A program made the translations under genes and the position numbers. Below the pieces are notes generated by a model that saw only the letters and a program-made list of their open reading frames with translations, was not told where the DNA came from and searched no databases. Shown piece by piece: positions 33,145-42,452 of a stretch of 49,810 bases of DNA. Positions within the stretch are counted from its first letter, which is position 1. The number at the start of each line of letters is the position of its first letter. Origin of the DNA: Terriglobia bacterium (GTDB taxonomy: Bacteria; Acidobacteriota; Terriglobia; JAIQFV01); the NCBI GenBank assembly GCA_020073085.1, contig JAIQFV010000027.1, forward strand, positions 1-49,810. The letters are read 5' to 3'.

Positions 33145-34517
33145 TTTGCACCTCCAAAAGACAGCGTCACGACCGTCTGGTTTTCAGGGCGGAAGTACTT
33201 CTTCGCCACTTCCTGCAACTTCTCCGGGGTTACACGGTCATACAAAGCGTAATACCGGTTTACGGCCTGCGGTTCACCGGCAAGCTGGACATACAGGGCC
33301 AGCTGGCTGGCGATGCGAGACGGGGTGTTCAGGCCCATCACGTAAGAATATTTCAAAAAAGATCGGACGCGTGCCATTTGAGTCTCAGTGAACGGCTGGG
33401 TCTGCGCTGCGTCGAGGGCGGATTCGATCTCCTTCCGGACGTTCGCCCCATCTTCCGGATTCTTCACCCGGGTCGAAATCGTGAAGAGATACGGATCGCG
33501 GCGCTTTGCCCAACCTCCTCCGAGTTGGTCGACCTCCTGCTTTTCAATCACCAGTTTCTGGTACAAGGCGGAGGTTTCGGAAAACATCAATTGTGAAAGC
33601 ATATCGAGGGCGGGCCCATCCAGGTTCGTGTCGCTGAAAGCCGGCACGTGATAGGCCAGGACCACGTAAGGCAGCGTCCGGTTCTTCCAATCGATATGGG
33701 CGCCGCGGGGAGCCGTCTGCTCCTGCTCGGGGGGCACCTCCAACTTGAAGCTGCCCCGCTTCCAGTTGCCGTAGTACTTCTTTGCCATTGCCTCGGTCGT
33801 CTCCGGCTTTATATCCCCCACGATGATCAAGGCGCAGTTTTCAGGGCGGTACCACCGGTCAAAGAACTTCAGGCTATACTCGTATTGGTTGGGCATGTCT
33901 TTGATGTCCGCCAAAAAGCCCATGGTGGTGTGCCGGTAGGTATGCTCGCTGAACGCCGTGTCACGAAGCTTTTCGAAAATGGATTGAAAAGGAACCGAGT
34001 AATTCTTGTTGTACTCCCCCATGATCGATCCCGCCTCGGTTCGAAAGGCCGCTTCTGTGTACTTGAGATTCCGGAAACGGTCCGACTCCAGGTCCATAAT
34101 CGTCTCCAAGGCCGAGGAGCTGGCGTTGATGTAATAAGTGGTCACGTCGTCGGAGGTGGAGGCGTTCGTATCGGCGCCGATCGATTTAAGCGTGTCGTTG
34201 TATTTCTGCTCAGAGTATTTTTCAGTCCCGCGAAACATCATGTGTTCGAAGAAGTGCGCAAATCCCGAATGTCCCGGCTCGACTTCATTGCGCGAGCCGG
34301 TGCGGACCACCGTGTAATAGGCCACGACGCCAGGGCTGTCGTAGGGAACGACAATCACGGTCAGCCCGTTCTCCAGGACGGCTTTGTGGATTGAGAATGG
34401 AAAGATGTCGCCGGCCGAAAAAGAAATCGAGCTCCCCAAAACCATCAGGATAGAGACAAACCCCACCAAGGCAATCATTGATCTCCCGAACTGGATCGGG
34501 AGCTTGAACGAAGTCAT
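33141..34517 (-). CDS. Zinc-dependent M16 peptidase, catalytic partner
   Basis: A 458-residue exported metallopeptidase. A hydrophobic signal segment (about 14-35) is followed by the inverted zinc motif HFFEH at residues 88-92 and the third ligand Glu168 in RTEAGSIMGEYNKN, the expected spacing for M16. The second half is the inactive M16 domain. The start is set at ATG 34517, with GAGGAGG six bases upstream; the frame extends 16 residues further without support. It probably acts in the periplasm as a heterodimer with the non-catalytic partner encoded immediately downstream, as in YmxG/PqqL-type or mitochondrial processing peptidase pairs. The substrate is unknown. Confidence 0.93.
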   Translation of the reverse strand: MTSFKLPIQFGRSMIALVGFVSILMVLGSSISFSAGDIFPFSIHKAVLENGLTVIVVPYDSPGVVAYYTVVRTGSRNEVEPGHSGFAHFFEHMMFRGTEKYSEQKYNDTLKSIGADTNASTSDDVTTYYINASSSALETIMDLESDRFRNLKYTEAAFRTEAGSIMGEYNKNYSVPFQSIFEKLRDTAFSEHTYRHTTMGFLADIKDMPNQYEYSLKFFDRWYRPENCALIIVGDIKPETTEAMAKKYYGNWKRGSFKLEVPPEQEQTAPRGAHIDWKNRTLPYVVLAYHVPAFSDTNLDGPALDMLSQLMFSETSALYQKLVIEKQEVDQLGGGWAKRRDPYLFTISTRVKNPEDGANVRKEIESALDAAQTQPFTETQMARVRSFLKYSYVMGLNTPSRIASQLALYVQLAGEPQAVNRYYALYDRVTPEKLQEVAKKYFRPENQTVVTLSFGGAK

Positions 34518-35015
34518 GGATTTCCTCCTCAACAAGAATTGAATGAGCACCAGGAAAGGCCACAAGATCCGGAAAGGACTCCCTGAAACTGTTCCCTGAG
34601 TCTAGCACAGGTGGATGCAAGGGAGGGCAGCGGATCGGGATCCCGGTCTGAAAGCATCCCCCCGAATGGAATTCCACGCCCGGCCTCCCCGGAACAGGAT
34701 GCCTCACTTAAACTCCTAAACCCGAAGCACGATTCTGTCGATAAGGTTCATCGGGTTAACGAATGTCCATGATGGGGTGTTCCGCTGGTCGTTTGAGGTG
34801 TGAGAGCACAGCAGCAAGGGTGTCTGGATACCGCCCGAGACCCAGGAGGAACGGGATCCGGGGATGGCGGCCCTGCAAGCTGACGGAAGCTTTGGATCGT
34901 CTGGGAAGAGAGCCACACCTTGATTGATGGATAGGACATACGAACTGACCGGCACTCGACTCCATGGGCAAGGCTCGCGCGTTAGGGAAGCTCTATTCAT
35001 CCTGAAGGAGGCACC
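34518..35015. other. Divergent intergenic region between the M16 and wsp operons
   Basis: About 500 bases with no supported gene; a minus-strand open frame overlapping it and the start of wspA (34716-35276) is a shadow. It holds the ribosome binding site GAAGGAGG seven bases before wspA and a sigma28-like promoter (34717-34744). No clear sigma70 promoter for either operon was found. Confidence 0.5.
34717..34744 (+). promoter_or_regulatory. Sigma28 (FliA)-like promoter upstream of wspA
   Basis: TAAA (34717-34720), a 16-base spacer and GTCGATAA (34737-34744) match the flagellar/chemotaxis sigma28 consensus TAAA-N15-GCCGATAA at 11 of 12 core positions, with a spacer one base longer. It points toward wspA but lies about 270 bases from its start codon, a long leader. 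The flagellar sigma factor itself is not in the window. Confidence 0.35.
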
Positions 35016-36641
35016 ATGAGAAACTGGACTGTCCGTAGGCGAATCATCTTTGGCTTCTCTGCCGTGATCCTGATCATGATCATCCTGAGCGGCTTCGCTT
35101 ACATGCGGCTTGCTTTCATCAAAGCCGAGGCAACTCGCATTACGACACGCTACATCCCCGGTCTCTATCTTCTGGGGCAACTCGAAGCCACCTCCAATGC
35201 CAATTTTGCTTTGACGCACAAACTGGTGATCTCGGAAGATGCCAAGCAAAAACAAGTGTATCTTGCGGGGATCCAAGACAATCGAGCCAAGATCACTAAT
35301 CTATACACGCAATATGAAGCCACCATCGGCGATGTGGAGACCCAACAGCATTATGATGCCATGGTCAGCGCCCGAGGACGCTACCTCGGGCCTTCTCGAG
35401 CCCTCATGAGCGCCAGCCAGAATTCCAAAGATAAGGCGGCCTTAAGTCCTCTACTTGACCAGCTTACCCAAACGCATCAGGCATATTTGAATGTAATTCA
35501 AGAAAACGTCGAACATAACAAGCAGAACGTCGACGCGGCAGGGACCAGGATTCGAGACCTCGTGGGCGGGGCCCAAAACAGCCTGCTCCTCGGCTTACTG
35601 ATCGGTTTTCTTCTCGCCTCGACGAGTGTGTATCTACTTGTAAGGGCCATCAACCAACCCTTGCGGCAGCTCGTGGCTGCCTTCAACGTCATGCGTCAAG
35701 GAGATTTTTCTCAGCCCCTCACCCTGGTGCGGCGGGATGAATTTGGGATGCTGGCTGAAGGTCTCAATCTGATGAGAACCGCGCTGGCTTCGCTGATCGG
35801 CCAGGTGCAGCGTTCAGGCATCCAGGTGGGCACTTCCACCACCGAAATTGCCGCCAGCTTCAAACAGCAACAGACCACGGCCAGTGAAATAGCCGCCACC
35901 ACCCGGGAAGTCGGCGCCACCGCCAAGGAAATCTCGGCGACTTCAAAGGAGCTGGTGAAGACCATGAAAGATGTTACTGAAGTGGCGGAGAGAACGGCGA
36001 CCCTGGCGGGGAGCGGTCAGGCGGACCTCGCCCGTATGGATGCGACCATCCGTCAAATCACAGAGGCCTCTGGCTCTATTTCGTCAAGGCTGGCGGTCGT
36101 GAGTGAAAAGGCTGGAAACATCACCAAGGTGGTCACCACGATTGCCAAGGTGGCGGACCAAACCAACCTCTTGTCTCTCAACGCCTCCATCGAAGCCGAG
36201 AAGGCAGGCGAGTATGGGCGCGGGTTTGCGGTGGTCGCCACCGAGATTCGGCGCCTGGCCGACCAAACGGCGATCTCGACTCATGATATTGAACAGATTG
36301 TTCGGGAGATGCATGCGGCCGTCTCTGCCGGGGTCATGGGCATGGACAAGTTTTCCGAAGAAGTCCGCCGGGGCGTGGAGGTGGTCAGCCATGTCAGCAG
36401 TCAGTTGACCCAGATCATTCAACAGGTGCAGGCCCTGACCCCGAACTTTGAGTCGGTCAACGAAGGGATGCAGTCCCAATCCCAGGGCGCTCAGCAGATC
36501 AGTGACGCTCTCATGCAGTTAAGTGACGGGGTCGAGCAGACGGTGGAATCGCTCCGACAGTCGACCCTTGCCATCGGACAACTGAACGAGGCAGCGCACG
36601 GGCTGCAAGTTGCTGTCTCTCGCTTCAAGCTGGAGGACTGA
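35016..36641 (+). CDS. wspA: Methyl-accepting chemoreceptor WspA
   Basis: A 541-residue receptor. Membrane helices lie at about 10-30 and 189-209, enclosing a helical periplasmic sensor domain of the four-helix-bundle type. HAMP follows (about 210-262), then a long coiled-coil signalling domain. The hairpin tip reads [20 protein letters not shown] followed by [21 protein letters not shown]; the [16 protein letters not shown] form is characteristic of WspA rather than ordinary chemotaxis receptors. The segment [19 protein letters not shown] is also WspA-like. In Pseudomonas, WspA senses surface contact and clusters laterally, activating WspE. A strong ribosome binding site (GAAGGAGG) lies upstream. 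It is the first gene of the operon. Confidence 0.93.
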   Translation: MRNWTVRRRIIFGFSAVILIMIILSGFAYMRLAFIKAEATRITTRYIPGLYLLGQLEATSNANFALTHKLVISEDAKQKQVYLAGIQDNRAKITNLYTQYEATIGDVETQQHYDAMVSARGRYLGPSRALMSASQNSKDKAALSPLLDQLTQTHQAYLNVIQENVEHNKQNVDAAGTRIRDLVGGAQNSLLLGLLIGFLLASTSVYLLVRAINQPLRQLVAAFNVMRQGDFSQPLTLVRRDEFGMLAEGLNLMRTALASLIGQVQRSGIQVGTSTTEIAASFKQQQTTASEIAATTREVGATAKEISATSKELVKTMKDVTEVAERTATLAGSGQADLARMDATIRQITEASGSISSRLAVVSEKAGNITKVVTTIAKVADQTNLLSLNASIEAEKAGEYGRGFAVVATEIRRLADQTAISTHDIEQIVREMHAAVSAGVMGMDKFSEEVRRGVEVVSHVSSQLTQIIQQVQALTPNFESVNEGMQSQSQGAQQISDALMQLSDGVEQTVESLRQSTLAIGQLNEAAHGLQVAVSRFKLED

Positions 36642-36648
36642 TTTTTCG

Positions 36649-37113
36649 ATGCTGTTCTTACTCTTTCGACTGGGAAAGGATCGATACGCCCTGGAGACAG
36701 GCTCCGTCGTGGAAGTCCTGCCGCTGGTCCACTGGAAAACCGTTCCCGGGACGGTCGCGGGGGTGGCGGGGGTGTTCAACTACCACGGCTCGCCTGTTCC
36801 GCTAATTGATCTGAGGGACCTCGCACTGTCCAAACCGTCCCGTCGCTGGATGAGCACCCGCATCATCGTCGTGGAATACACCGGCGATGTCCAGGAGCGA
36901 CATTTGCTCGGCCTGCTGGCAGAGAGAGCCACCGAGACGATCCGGCGGTCGGAAGAGGAGTTCTTCGATTCCGGGATTTCTGTGGCCTCGGCGCCGTATC
37001 TTGGTTCTGTCACCATGGACGATAGAGGGATTATCCAAAGGGTGGAGGTCAAGCGCCTGCTTCCGCCTTCCGTACTGAATGAATTGTTTCAACTGCCTTT
37101 GGAGCCGCTCTGA
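36649..37113 (+). CDS. wspB: CheW-like coupling protein WspB
   Basis: A 154-residue CheW-domain protein linking receptor and kinase. It starts MLFLLFRLGKDRYALETGSV and contains VVEVLPLVHWKTVPGTVAGV and VFNYHGSPVPLIDLRDLAL, the usual CheW beta-barrel sequence. The start is ATG 36649, seven bases after the wspA stop, with GGAGG about 12 bases upstream inside wspA. Its stop overlaps the wspC start by one base (TGATG). It is one of two CheW proteins in the operon; the other is wspD. Confidence 0.9.
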   Translation: MLFLLFRLGKDRYALETGSVVEVLPLVHWKTVPGTVAGVAGVFNYHGSPVPLIDLRDLALSKPSRRWMSTRIIVVEYTGDVQERHLLGLLAERATETIRRSEEEFFDSGISVASAPYLGSVTMDDRGIIQRVEVKRLLPPSVLNELFQLPLEPL

Positions 37114-38384
37114 TGTGCCACGCAGAGATCGAGAACCTGCTCCGCTCCGCCATCGGCCTGGATGCCAGCACCATCGGCCGGCCCGCCATTGATCAGGCCG
37201 TGCGGCACCGCATGGCCAAAAACGGGTTGAAACAAATGGGTCAATACTGCGAAAAGGTACGCAGTTCCGAGGCTGAACTGCAGGAATTGGTCGAAGCCAT
37301 CGTGGTGCCTGAGACCTGGTTCTTCCGGCACCGGGAAGCGTTTGTCGCCCTCGCAAACCTGGGGGTCAAGGAGTGGTTGCCAACCCATCCGAACGGCGTC
37401 CTGCGGCTCTTATGCATCGGGTGTTCCACGGGGGAAGAGCCCTATTCGATCGTCATCGCGCTGCTTGAAGCCGGCCTGCCTCCCGAGCGATTCCGGGTCG
37501 ATGCCATCGATATCAGCTCGCAGGCCCTTGTCGCGGCCAAGCACGGCGTGTTCCATGACAATTCCTTCCGGGAAGGGGACCTGAGCTTTCGAGAGCGCTA
37601 TTTCCGCCCCACTGCAGACGGACACCACTTGGTGGACTCCATCCGTCAGCAGGTTCACTTCCAGCAACGCAACTTTTTGGCGGAGGATTTTTATTGGGGG
37701 ACCGAGGCGTACGACATTGTTTTCTGCAGGAACGTCATCATTTATTTGGAGCGCTCCGCGCGCGAACGCGTGCTGAAATCACTGGATCGCCTCGTGGTAC
37801 CGGATGGAGTGCTGTTTCTTGGCCCTGCGGACACGTTTGTGACGATAAGCAGTAACTTCAAATCTCTTGGTTACCCGGTGGTATTCGGCTTTCGGAAAGG
37901 CAACACGATGTCCCCGGAGCATCTCCCCGCCTTTCCTCCGCAAGAAGGGGAAGGCTTCAAGAACCCCTCGGCTCCCGGCCACAAACCGGTTGCGTTTGCT
38001 GGAGCCAGACCGCGCATACCGGCGCCGCTGAAAAAGAACCCTCTTCCGGCATCCACCTCCCGGAGCCCGCGGCTGAGTGATCTGGAAGTCGCCCGCCGCC
38101 TGGCCGACTCTGGACGGTTAGGGGAAGCCTCGGACCTCTGCCGAGCGTACTTGAAGGAACAGGGCCCTTCGGCGCCCGCTTATTTTCTGCTCGGTTTAGC
38201 TCTGGACGGATTAGGAGATTCAAAGGAGGCAGGCGACTGTTACCGCAAGGCACTTTACCTGGAGCCTGATTATTTGGAGGCCCTGATTCACTTTGCCCTG
38301 TTGTCGGAAAAAAGGGGAGATCATATCAGCGCGCAACGGCTGCGCGCACGGGCATGCCGTGTCGAGGCGCGCCACAAGCGATGA
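37113..38384 (+). CDS. wspC: CheR-type methyltransferase with TPR domain, WspC
   Basis: A 423-residue enzyme that methylates receptor glutamates with S-adenosylmethionine. The N-terminal helical part and the Rossmann-like domain (about 10-265) include VPETWFFRHREAF, LLCIGCSTGEEPYSIVIAL for SAM binding, and IVFCRNVIIYL. A proline-rich linker (about 275-315) leads to a C-terminal TPR region (about 325-420) with YFLLGLALDGLGDSKEAGD and LYLEPDYLEALIHFALL. CheR plus TPR is the WspC layout, and length matches. It overlaps wspB by one base. It provides adaptation together with wspF. Confidence 0.93.
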   Translation: MCHAEIENLLRSAIGLDASTIGRPAIDQAVRHRMAKNGLKQMGQYCEKVRSSEAELQELVEAIVVPETWFFRHREAFVALANLGVKEWLPTHPNGVLRLLCIGCSTGEEPYSIVIALLEAGLPPERFRVDAIDISSQALVAAKHGVFHDNSFREGDLSFRERYFRPTADGHHLVDSIRQQVHFQQRNFLAEDFYWGTEAYDIVFCRNVIIYLERSARERVLKSLDRLVVPDGVLFLGPADTFVTISSNFKSLGYPVVFGFRKGNTMSPEHLPAFPPQEGEGFKNPSAPGHKPVAFAGARPRIPAPLKKNPLPASTSRSPRLSDLEVARRLADSGRLGEASDLCRAYLKEQGPSAPAYFLLGLALDGLGDSKEAGDCYRKALYLEPDYLEALIHFALLSEKRGDHISAQRLRARACRVEARHKR

Positions 38385-38448
38385 GGGATGACGCCCGACT
38401 CGCCGGGAGCCCCCAGGCGCGTCGTCCAATGAGAGGAAAATGTGATCC

Positions 38449-39162
38449 ATGAGCACTGATGAAGCCAGTGGCGCTCTCTCCCACCCTTCGAGTTCTCCGT
38501 TCCGAATGCTGGAGGACTGCTGGAATAAGATAGGGGTGTGGGGAGACGGTTCATGCCCTGAGATGGAGAGAATCGTCCATTGCCGGGAGTGCTCGGTGTT
38601 CACCACGGCAGCTGCTCGTCTGCTTGACCGCGACCTGTCGCCGCAGGACCAGTCGCAATGGACAAAGCAGATTGCCGCCGATCGAACGACCCTCGATCCC
38701 GGAACAACATCCGTCCTGATTTTCCGGATCGGGAAGGAATGGTTGGCGCTTCCTACCCATGTTTTCCAGGAGGTCGCGGAACAGACCACTTTGCATTCCG
38801 TGCCTCACCACCGCGAGGGGCTCCTGAGCGGATTGGTTTGCATTCGGGGCGAGCTGTTGTTATGTGCCTCTCTGGAAAAGCTGTTGGGAATTGAGAGGCA
38901 GCCCCATGAGGGACCGTCACATACGGCCAACGTGTATCGTCGGCTTCTGGTTGTGAGCGGCGGCGAGGGGCCCTTCGCGTTTGCCGTCGACGAAGTCCAG
39001 GGAGTGTCCTCCTATAAGCCGAAGGAGTTGCATCCCCTTCCCGCCACCATCCCTGAAACATCGGCGCACTATCTGCTCGGTATCCTCTCGTCGAAGGGCA
39101 AATCAGTGGGTTGTCTGCATGATGAGCTGCTATTTCATGCTGTGAACCGAGGCTGGGTATGA
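38449..39162 (+). CDS. wspD: CheW-like coupling protein WspD
   Basis: A 237-residue CheW-domain protein with an N-terminal extension (about 1-85). The extension begins with a low-complexity start, then DCWNKIGVWGDGSCPEMERI and HCRECSVFTTAAARLLDR; the Cys-rich CPEMERIVHCRECSVF pattern is typical of WspD. The CheW domain follows (about 88-230): VLIFRIGKEWLALPTHVFQEV and RGELLLCASLEKLLG. The 64-nt gap from wspC is the largest inside the operon. Its stop overlaps wspE by 4 nt (ATGA). Confidence 0.9.
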   Translation: MSTDEASGALSHPSSSPFRMLEDCWNKIGVWGDGSCPEMERIVHCRECSVFTTAAARLLDRDLSPQDQSQWTKQIAADRTTLDPGTTSVLIFRIGKEWLALPTHVFQEVAEQTTLHSVPHHREGLLSGLVCIRGELLLCASLEKLLGIERQPHEGPSHTANVYRRLLVVSGGEGPFAFAVDEVQGVSSYKPKELHPLPATIPETSAHYLLGILSSKGKSVGCLHDELLFHAVNRGWV

Positions 39163-41399
39163 AGCCGAAGAATCCCAACGATCTGAGTCACCTCTCCATG
39201 AGGGAACTCTTCCGTCTGGAGGTGGAGAACCAGACCGCCATCCTCACCCGTGGCTTGCTGCGATTGGAGCATAACCCCCAGGACTCCTCCACCTACGAAA
39301 CCTTGATGCGGGCGGCTCATTCGGTGAAAGGCGCGGCCCGCATCGTGGATCACAGTATTGCCGTCGAACTCGCCCATACAATGGAAGACTGGTTTGTCGC
39401 CGCGCAGCGAGGGAATCTGACGATTCCCCAGGAACAAATCGACATTTTGCTCAACGGTGTCGACCTCCTTACTCGATTGGCCCAGGATTCACCTCCGGAC
39501 CCGAATGTGTTGAAGGGTGAAGTGGCGGCTTTCCTGACCGCCCTGTCGTCGGTCAAGGCCGTCTCAGGCTCCCCGGCCTCGGGTTCCGTCACGTCCGCTC
39601 GACCCTCTGTTCCTGAGACTGCTTGGACCGTCCCCCGACCGGTGGCCGGCCTGAGCCGGGTCCTCCGGGTCGCGCCTGAAACCCTGGATCGACTGCAGGG
39701 ACTCGCGGGTGAGACCCTGGTGGCCTCTCGCTGGTTTGATCAATATGTGGCCACAATGAAGCAACTCAAAAACCTCCACCAGGGAATGTCCCACTCCCTC
39801 GACGTCTTGCAGAATACGCTGATGGAAGGGAAACTGAATGAACGGACAGAAGGCCATCTCATGGAACTGGTCTCCAAGACCGCGGCAAATCAGCTGGCCT
39901 TGTCCAGACATTTGGAGGAGATGGAGTCTTTCGATCGCCGGTTTATCAATCTGTCTCATCGGCTTTATGAGGAGGCGCTGGATTGTCGCATGCGCCCCTT
40001 TGCCGATGGCACTCAGGGATTCCCCCGAATGGTGCGAGATCTTGCGCGGCGACTCGAAAAGGACGTCCGACTCGAAATCAATGGTCAGGCCACCTCGGTC
40101 GATCGGGATATCCTGGAACGGCTCGAGGCGCCGTTGAGTCACCTTGTAAGAAATGCGATTGATCACGGCATCGAATCCCCGGAGGAACGGCGGCAATCCC
40201 ACAAACCGGAAACCGGCACGATCCGGCTTGAGGCCCAGCACCGGGGCGGGATGCTTGTTATCCTGGTGGCCGATGACGGGCGGGGAGTTGATCCGGAAAA
40301 CCTCCGAAAAATCATCGTGGAAAAGGAACTGGCCCGGCCGGATGTGGCTCGGAGAATGAATGCCCAGGAACTGCTTGATTTCATGTTTTTGCCGGGATTC
40401 ACCCTGAAGAACGATGTGACCGAAATTTCCGGGAGGGGTGTGGGGCTGGACGTTGTCCAGTCCATGGTTAAGGAGGTTGGGGGCACGGCGCATGCTTCCA
40501 CCCGGCCAGGCCAAGGGATGCAAATTGAGTTGCAACTCCCCCTGACGCTCTCGGTCATGCGGGCCCTGCTGGTGGAAATCGGCGGGGAACCGTATGCCCT
40601 GCCTTCAAGCCGCATCACCCGGGTTTTGAAAGTTCCCAAGGGGAAAATTGAGGTCCTGGAAGGTCACCAGTTCTTTTCCCAGGGAACTCAGCAAATCGGT
40701 TTGGTGACCGCTCACCAGGTACTGGGTTGCAAGGAATCCTGGGGTTTGAGTGATGAAATATCCATTCTCCTTCTCGGGGACGCCAGTCGAATGTTCGGTG
40801 TGGTGGTTGATCGCTTCTTGGGGGAAAGGGAACTGGTGGTTCGTCCCCTGGATCCGCGCCTTGGAAAGATCAAAGACATCGTGGCCGCCGCTCTCATGCC
40901 GGATGGCTCCCCGGTCTTGATCGTTGATGTGGAAGATTTGATCCGGTCCATCGAAACCCTGCTCAGCGGCGAGCGGTTGGCCCAGGTGCCGGAATTCAGC
41001 AGTTCAGGCGGGGTCAGGAAGCAGAAGCGTATCCTGGTCGTGGATGATTCCTTGACGGTGCGCGAATTGGAGCGAAAGCTCCTGGACAGCCAGGGTTATG
41101 AAGTGGAGGTGGCCGTCGACGGCATGGATGGCTGGAACGCTGTTCGGACCGGGCATTACGATCTGGTCGTCACGGATGTCGATATGCCCCGGCTAGACGG
41201 GATCGGGCTCGTGACTTTGATCAAGAAAGATGCCCGGCTCGCTTCCCTTCCGGTGATGGTCGTTTCCTACAAGGATCGTGATGAGGATCGTCACCGCGGG
41301 TTGGAAGCCGGAGCTGACTATTATTTGACCAAGGGGAGCTTCCATGAGGAGGCCCTGTTGCAGGCTGTCGTGGACTTGATTGGGGAGGTCGAGGCATGA
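39159..41399 (+). CDS. wspE: Hybrid chemotaxis kinase WspE (CheA plus receiver)
   Basis: A 746-residue CheA-type histidine kinase with a fused C-terminal receiver. The HPt domain (about 10-120) has phospho-accepting His54 in AAHSVKGAARIV. Dimerisation and ATPase domains follow, with the N-box LVRNAIDHGIESPEER, the G1 box ADDGRGVD and the G2 box SGRGVGLDVVQSM. A CheW domain lies at about 480-615 and the receiver at about 625-745, with Asp673 in VVTDVDMPRLDG. This order is that of WspE, which phosphorylates WspR and WspF. All catalytic residues look intact. 4-nt overlaps with wspD and wspF indicate coupled translation. Confidence 0.95.
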   Translation: MKPKNPNDLSHLSMRELFRLEVENQTAILTRGLLRLEHNPQDSSTYETLMRAAHSVKGAARIVDHSIAVELAHTMEDWFVAAQRGNLTIPQEQIDILLNGVDLLTRLAQDSPPDPNVLKGEVAAFLTALSSVKAVSGSPASGSVTSARPSVPETAWTVPRPVAGLSRVLRVAPETLDRLQGLAGETLVASRWFDQYVATMKQLKNLHQGMSHSLDVLQNTLMEGKLNERTEGHLMELVSKTAANQLALSRHLEEMESFDRRFINLSHRLYEEALDCRMRPFADGTQGFPRMVRDLARRLEKDVRLEINGQATSVDRDILERLEAPLSHLVRNAIDHGIESPEERRQSHKPETGTIRLEAQHRGGMLVILVADDGRGVDPENLRKIIVEKELARPDVARRMNAQELLDFMFLPGFTLKNDVTEISGRGVGLDVVQSMVKEVGGTAHASTRPGQGMQIELQLPLTLSVMRALLVEIGGEPYALPSSRITRVLKVPKGKIEVLEGHQFFSQGTQQIGLVTAHQVLGCKESWGLSDEISILLLGDASRMFGVVVDRFLGERELVVRPLDPRLGKIKDIVAAALMPDGSPVLIVDVEDLIRSIETLLSGERLAQVPEFSSSGGVRKQKRILVVDDSLTVRELERKLLDSQGYEVEVAVDGMDGWNAVRTGHYDLVVTDVDMPRLDGIGLVTLIKKDARLASLPVMVVSYKDRDEDRHRGLEAGADYYLTKGSFHEEALLQAVVDLIGEVEA

Positions 41400-42424
41400 G
41401 GATTGCCATCGTCAATGACACTCCGATGGCTGTCGAGGTCCTGCGACGGTTTCTGGAAGGGATGCCGGATCATGAATTGGCCTGGGTGGCCCAGGATGGC
41501 CAAAAGGCCGTGGAGCTCTGTGCGAAGGATGTTCCCGATCTGATTCTGATGGATCTGATCATGCCCGTCATGGATGGGGTTGAAGCCACGCGGCAGATCA
41601 TGGCTCGAACGCCTTGCGCCATACTGGTCGTCACGGCCTCGGTGGGGAAGAATTCGGCCAAGGTGTTTGAGGCCATGGGGGCAGGCGCCTTGGACGCTGT
41701 TCGCACGCCGATCATGGGAAGCGGTGTCAAAGCGGAAGGGGCCATTTCCCTTTTGAAGAAGATCAGCACCATCAGTCGTCTGCTCGGGAGGCCGAAGGAC
41801 CGGAAGTTGTTGCCCCCGACTGACCCAATGGCACGGCGTGTCGCCGGCCAAAGGGAACGGCTGGTCATCATTGGAGCTTCCGCGGGAGGCCCGACGGCCC
41901 TGGCCAAAATCCTGAGTGGACTGCCCATGGAGTTTCCGGCGGCCATCATCGTGGTTCAACATGTGGATTCTCAGTTCGCACCCAGCATGGTCGAATGGCT
42001 GAATGACCAGTCGGCTCTTCCGGTGCACCTCGCGAAGGCCGGAGATTCCCCACAGAGGGGAACCGTCCTGGTTGCAGGATCCAAGGATCACCTTGTTTTT
42101 GCCGACTCCACAACGCTCGCTCTCACCTCGGAACCCCGCAACTGTTCTTACCACCCCTCCATCGACGTCTTCTTCGAAAGCGCGCTGAAGCATTGGAAGG
42201 GCGAATTGATCGCGGTTTTGCTGACGGGAATGGGACAGGACGGCGCCAGGGGGTTGAAGGCGCTGCGGAATGCCGGGGTGATGACCATTGCGCAGGATCG
42301 ATTGAGCAGCGTGGTCTACGGCATGCCCAAGGCCGCCGCGGAACTGGATGCTGCTGCCCGGATCCTTCCGCTTGACAAAATCGGAGGAAGTCTGGTCAGT
42401 TCTTTTAATCTCCAGGGACCCTGA
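41396..42424 (+). CDS. wspF: CheB-type methylesterase WspF
   Basis: A 342-residue response regulator with methylesterase activity that removes methyl groups from WspA and so damps signalling. The receiver domain (about 1-125) starts MRIAIVNDTPMAVEVLRRFL, the form usual for WspF, with phospho-acceptor Asp53. The esterase domain (about 155-340) has the catalytic triad Ser162 (GASAGGPTAL), His189 (VQHVDSQF) and Asp282 (TGMGQDGARG). In Pseudomonas, loss of WspF locks the pathway on and gives wrinkled colonies; here the gene looks intact. Confidence 0.95.
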   Translation: MRIAIVNDTPMAVEVLRRFLEGMPDHELAWVAQDGQKAVELCAKDVPDLILMDLIMPVMDGVEATRQIMARTPCAILVVTASVGKNSAKVFEAMGAGALDAVRTPIMGSGVKAEGAISLLKKISTISRLLGRPKDRKLLPPTDPMARRVAGQRERLVIIGASAGGPTALAKILSGLPMEFPAAIIVVQHVDSQFAPSMVEWLNDQSALPVHLAKAGDSPQRGTVLVAGSKDHLVFADSTTLALTSEPRNCSYHPSIDVFFESALKHWKGELIAVLLTGMGQDGARGLKALRNAGVMTIAQDRLSSVVYGMPKAAAELDAAARILPLDKIGGSLVSSFNLQGP

Positions 42425-42452
42425 TGAAACCAGAGATACACCGGCAAACTCT

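Noticed and set aside
39564-40535. 323-aa minus-strand frame opposite wspE
   Set aside because: Shadow of a gene with full CheA motifs.
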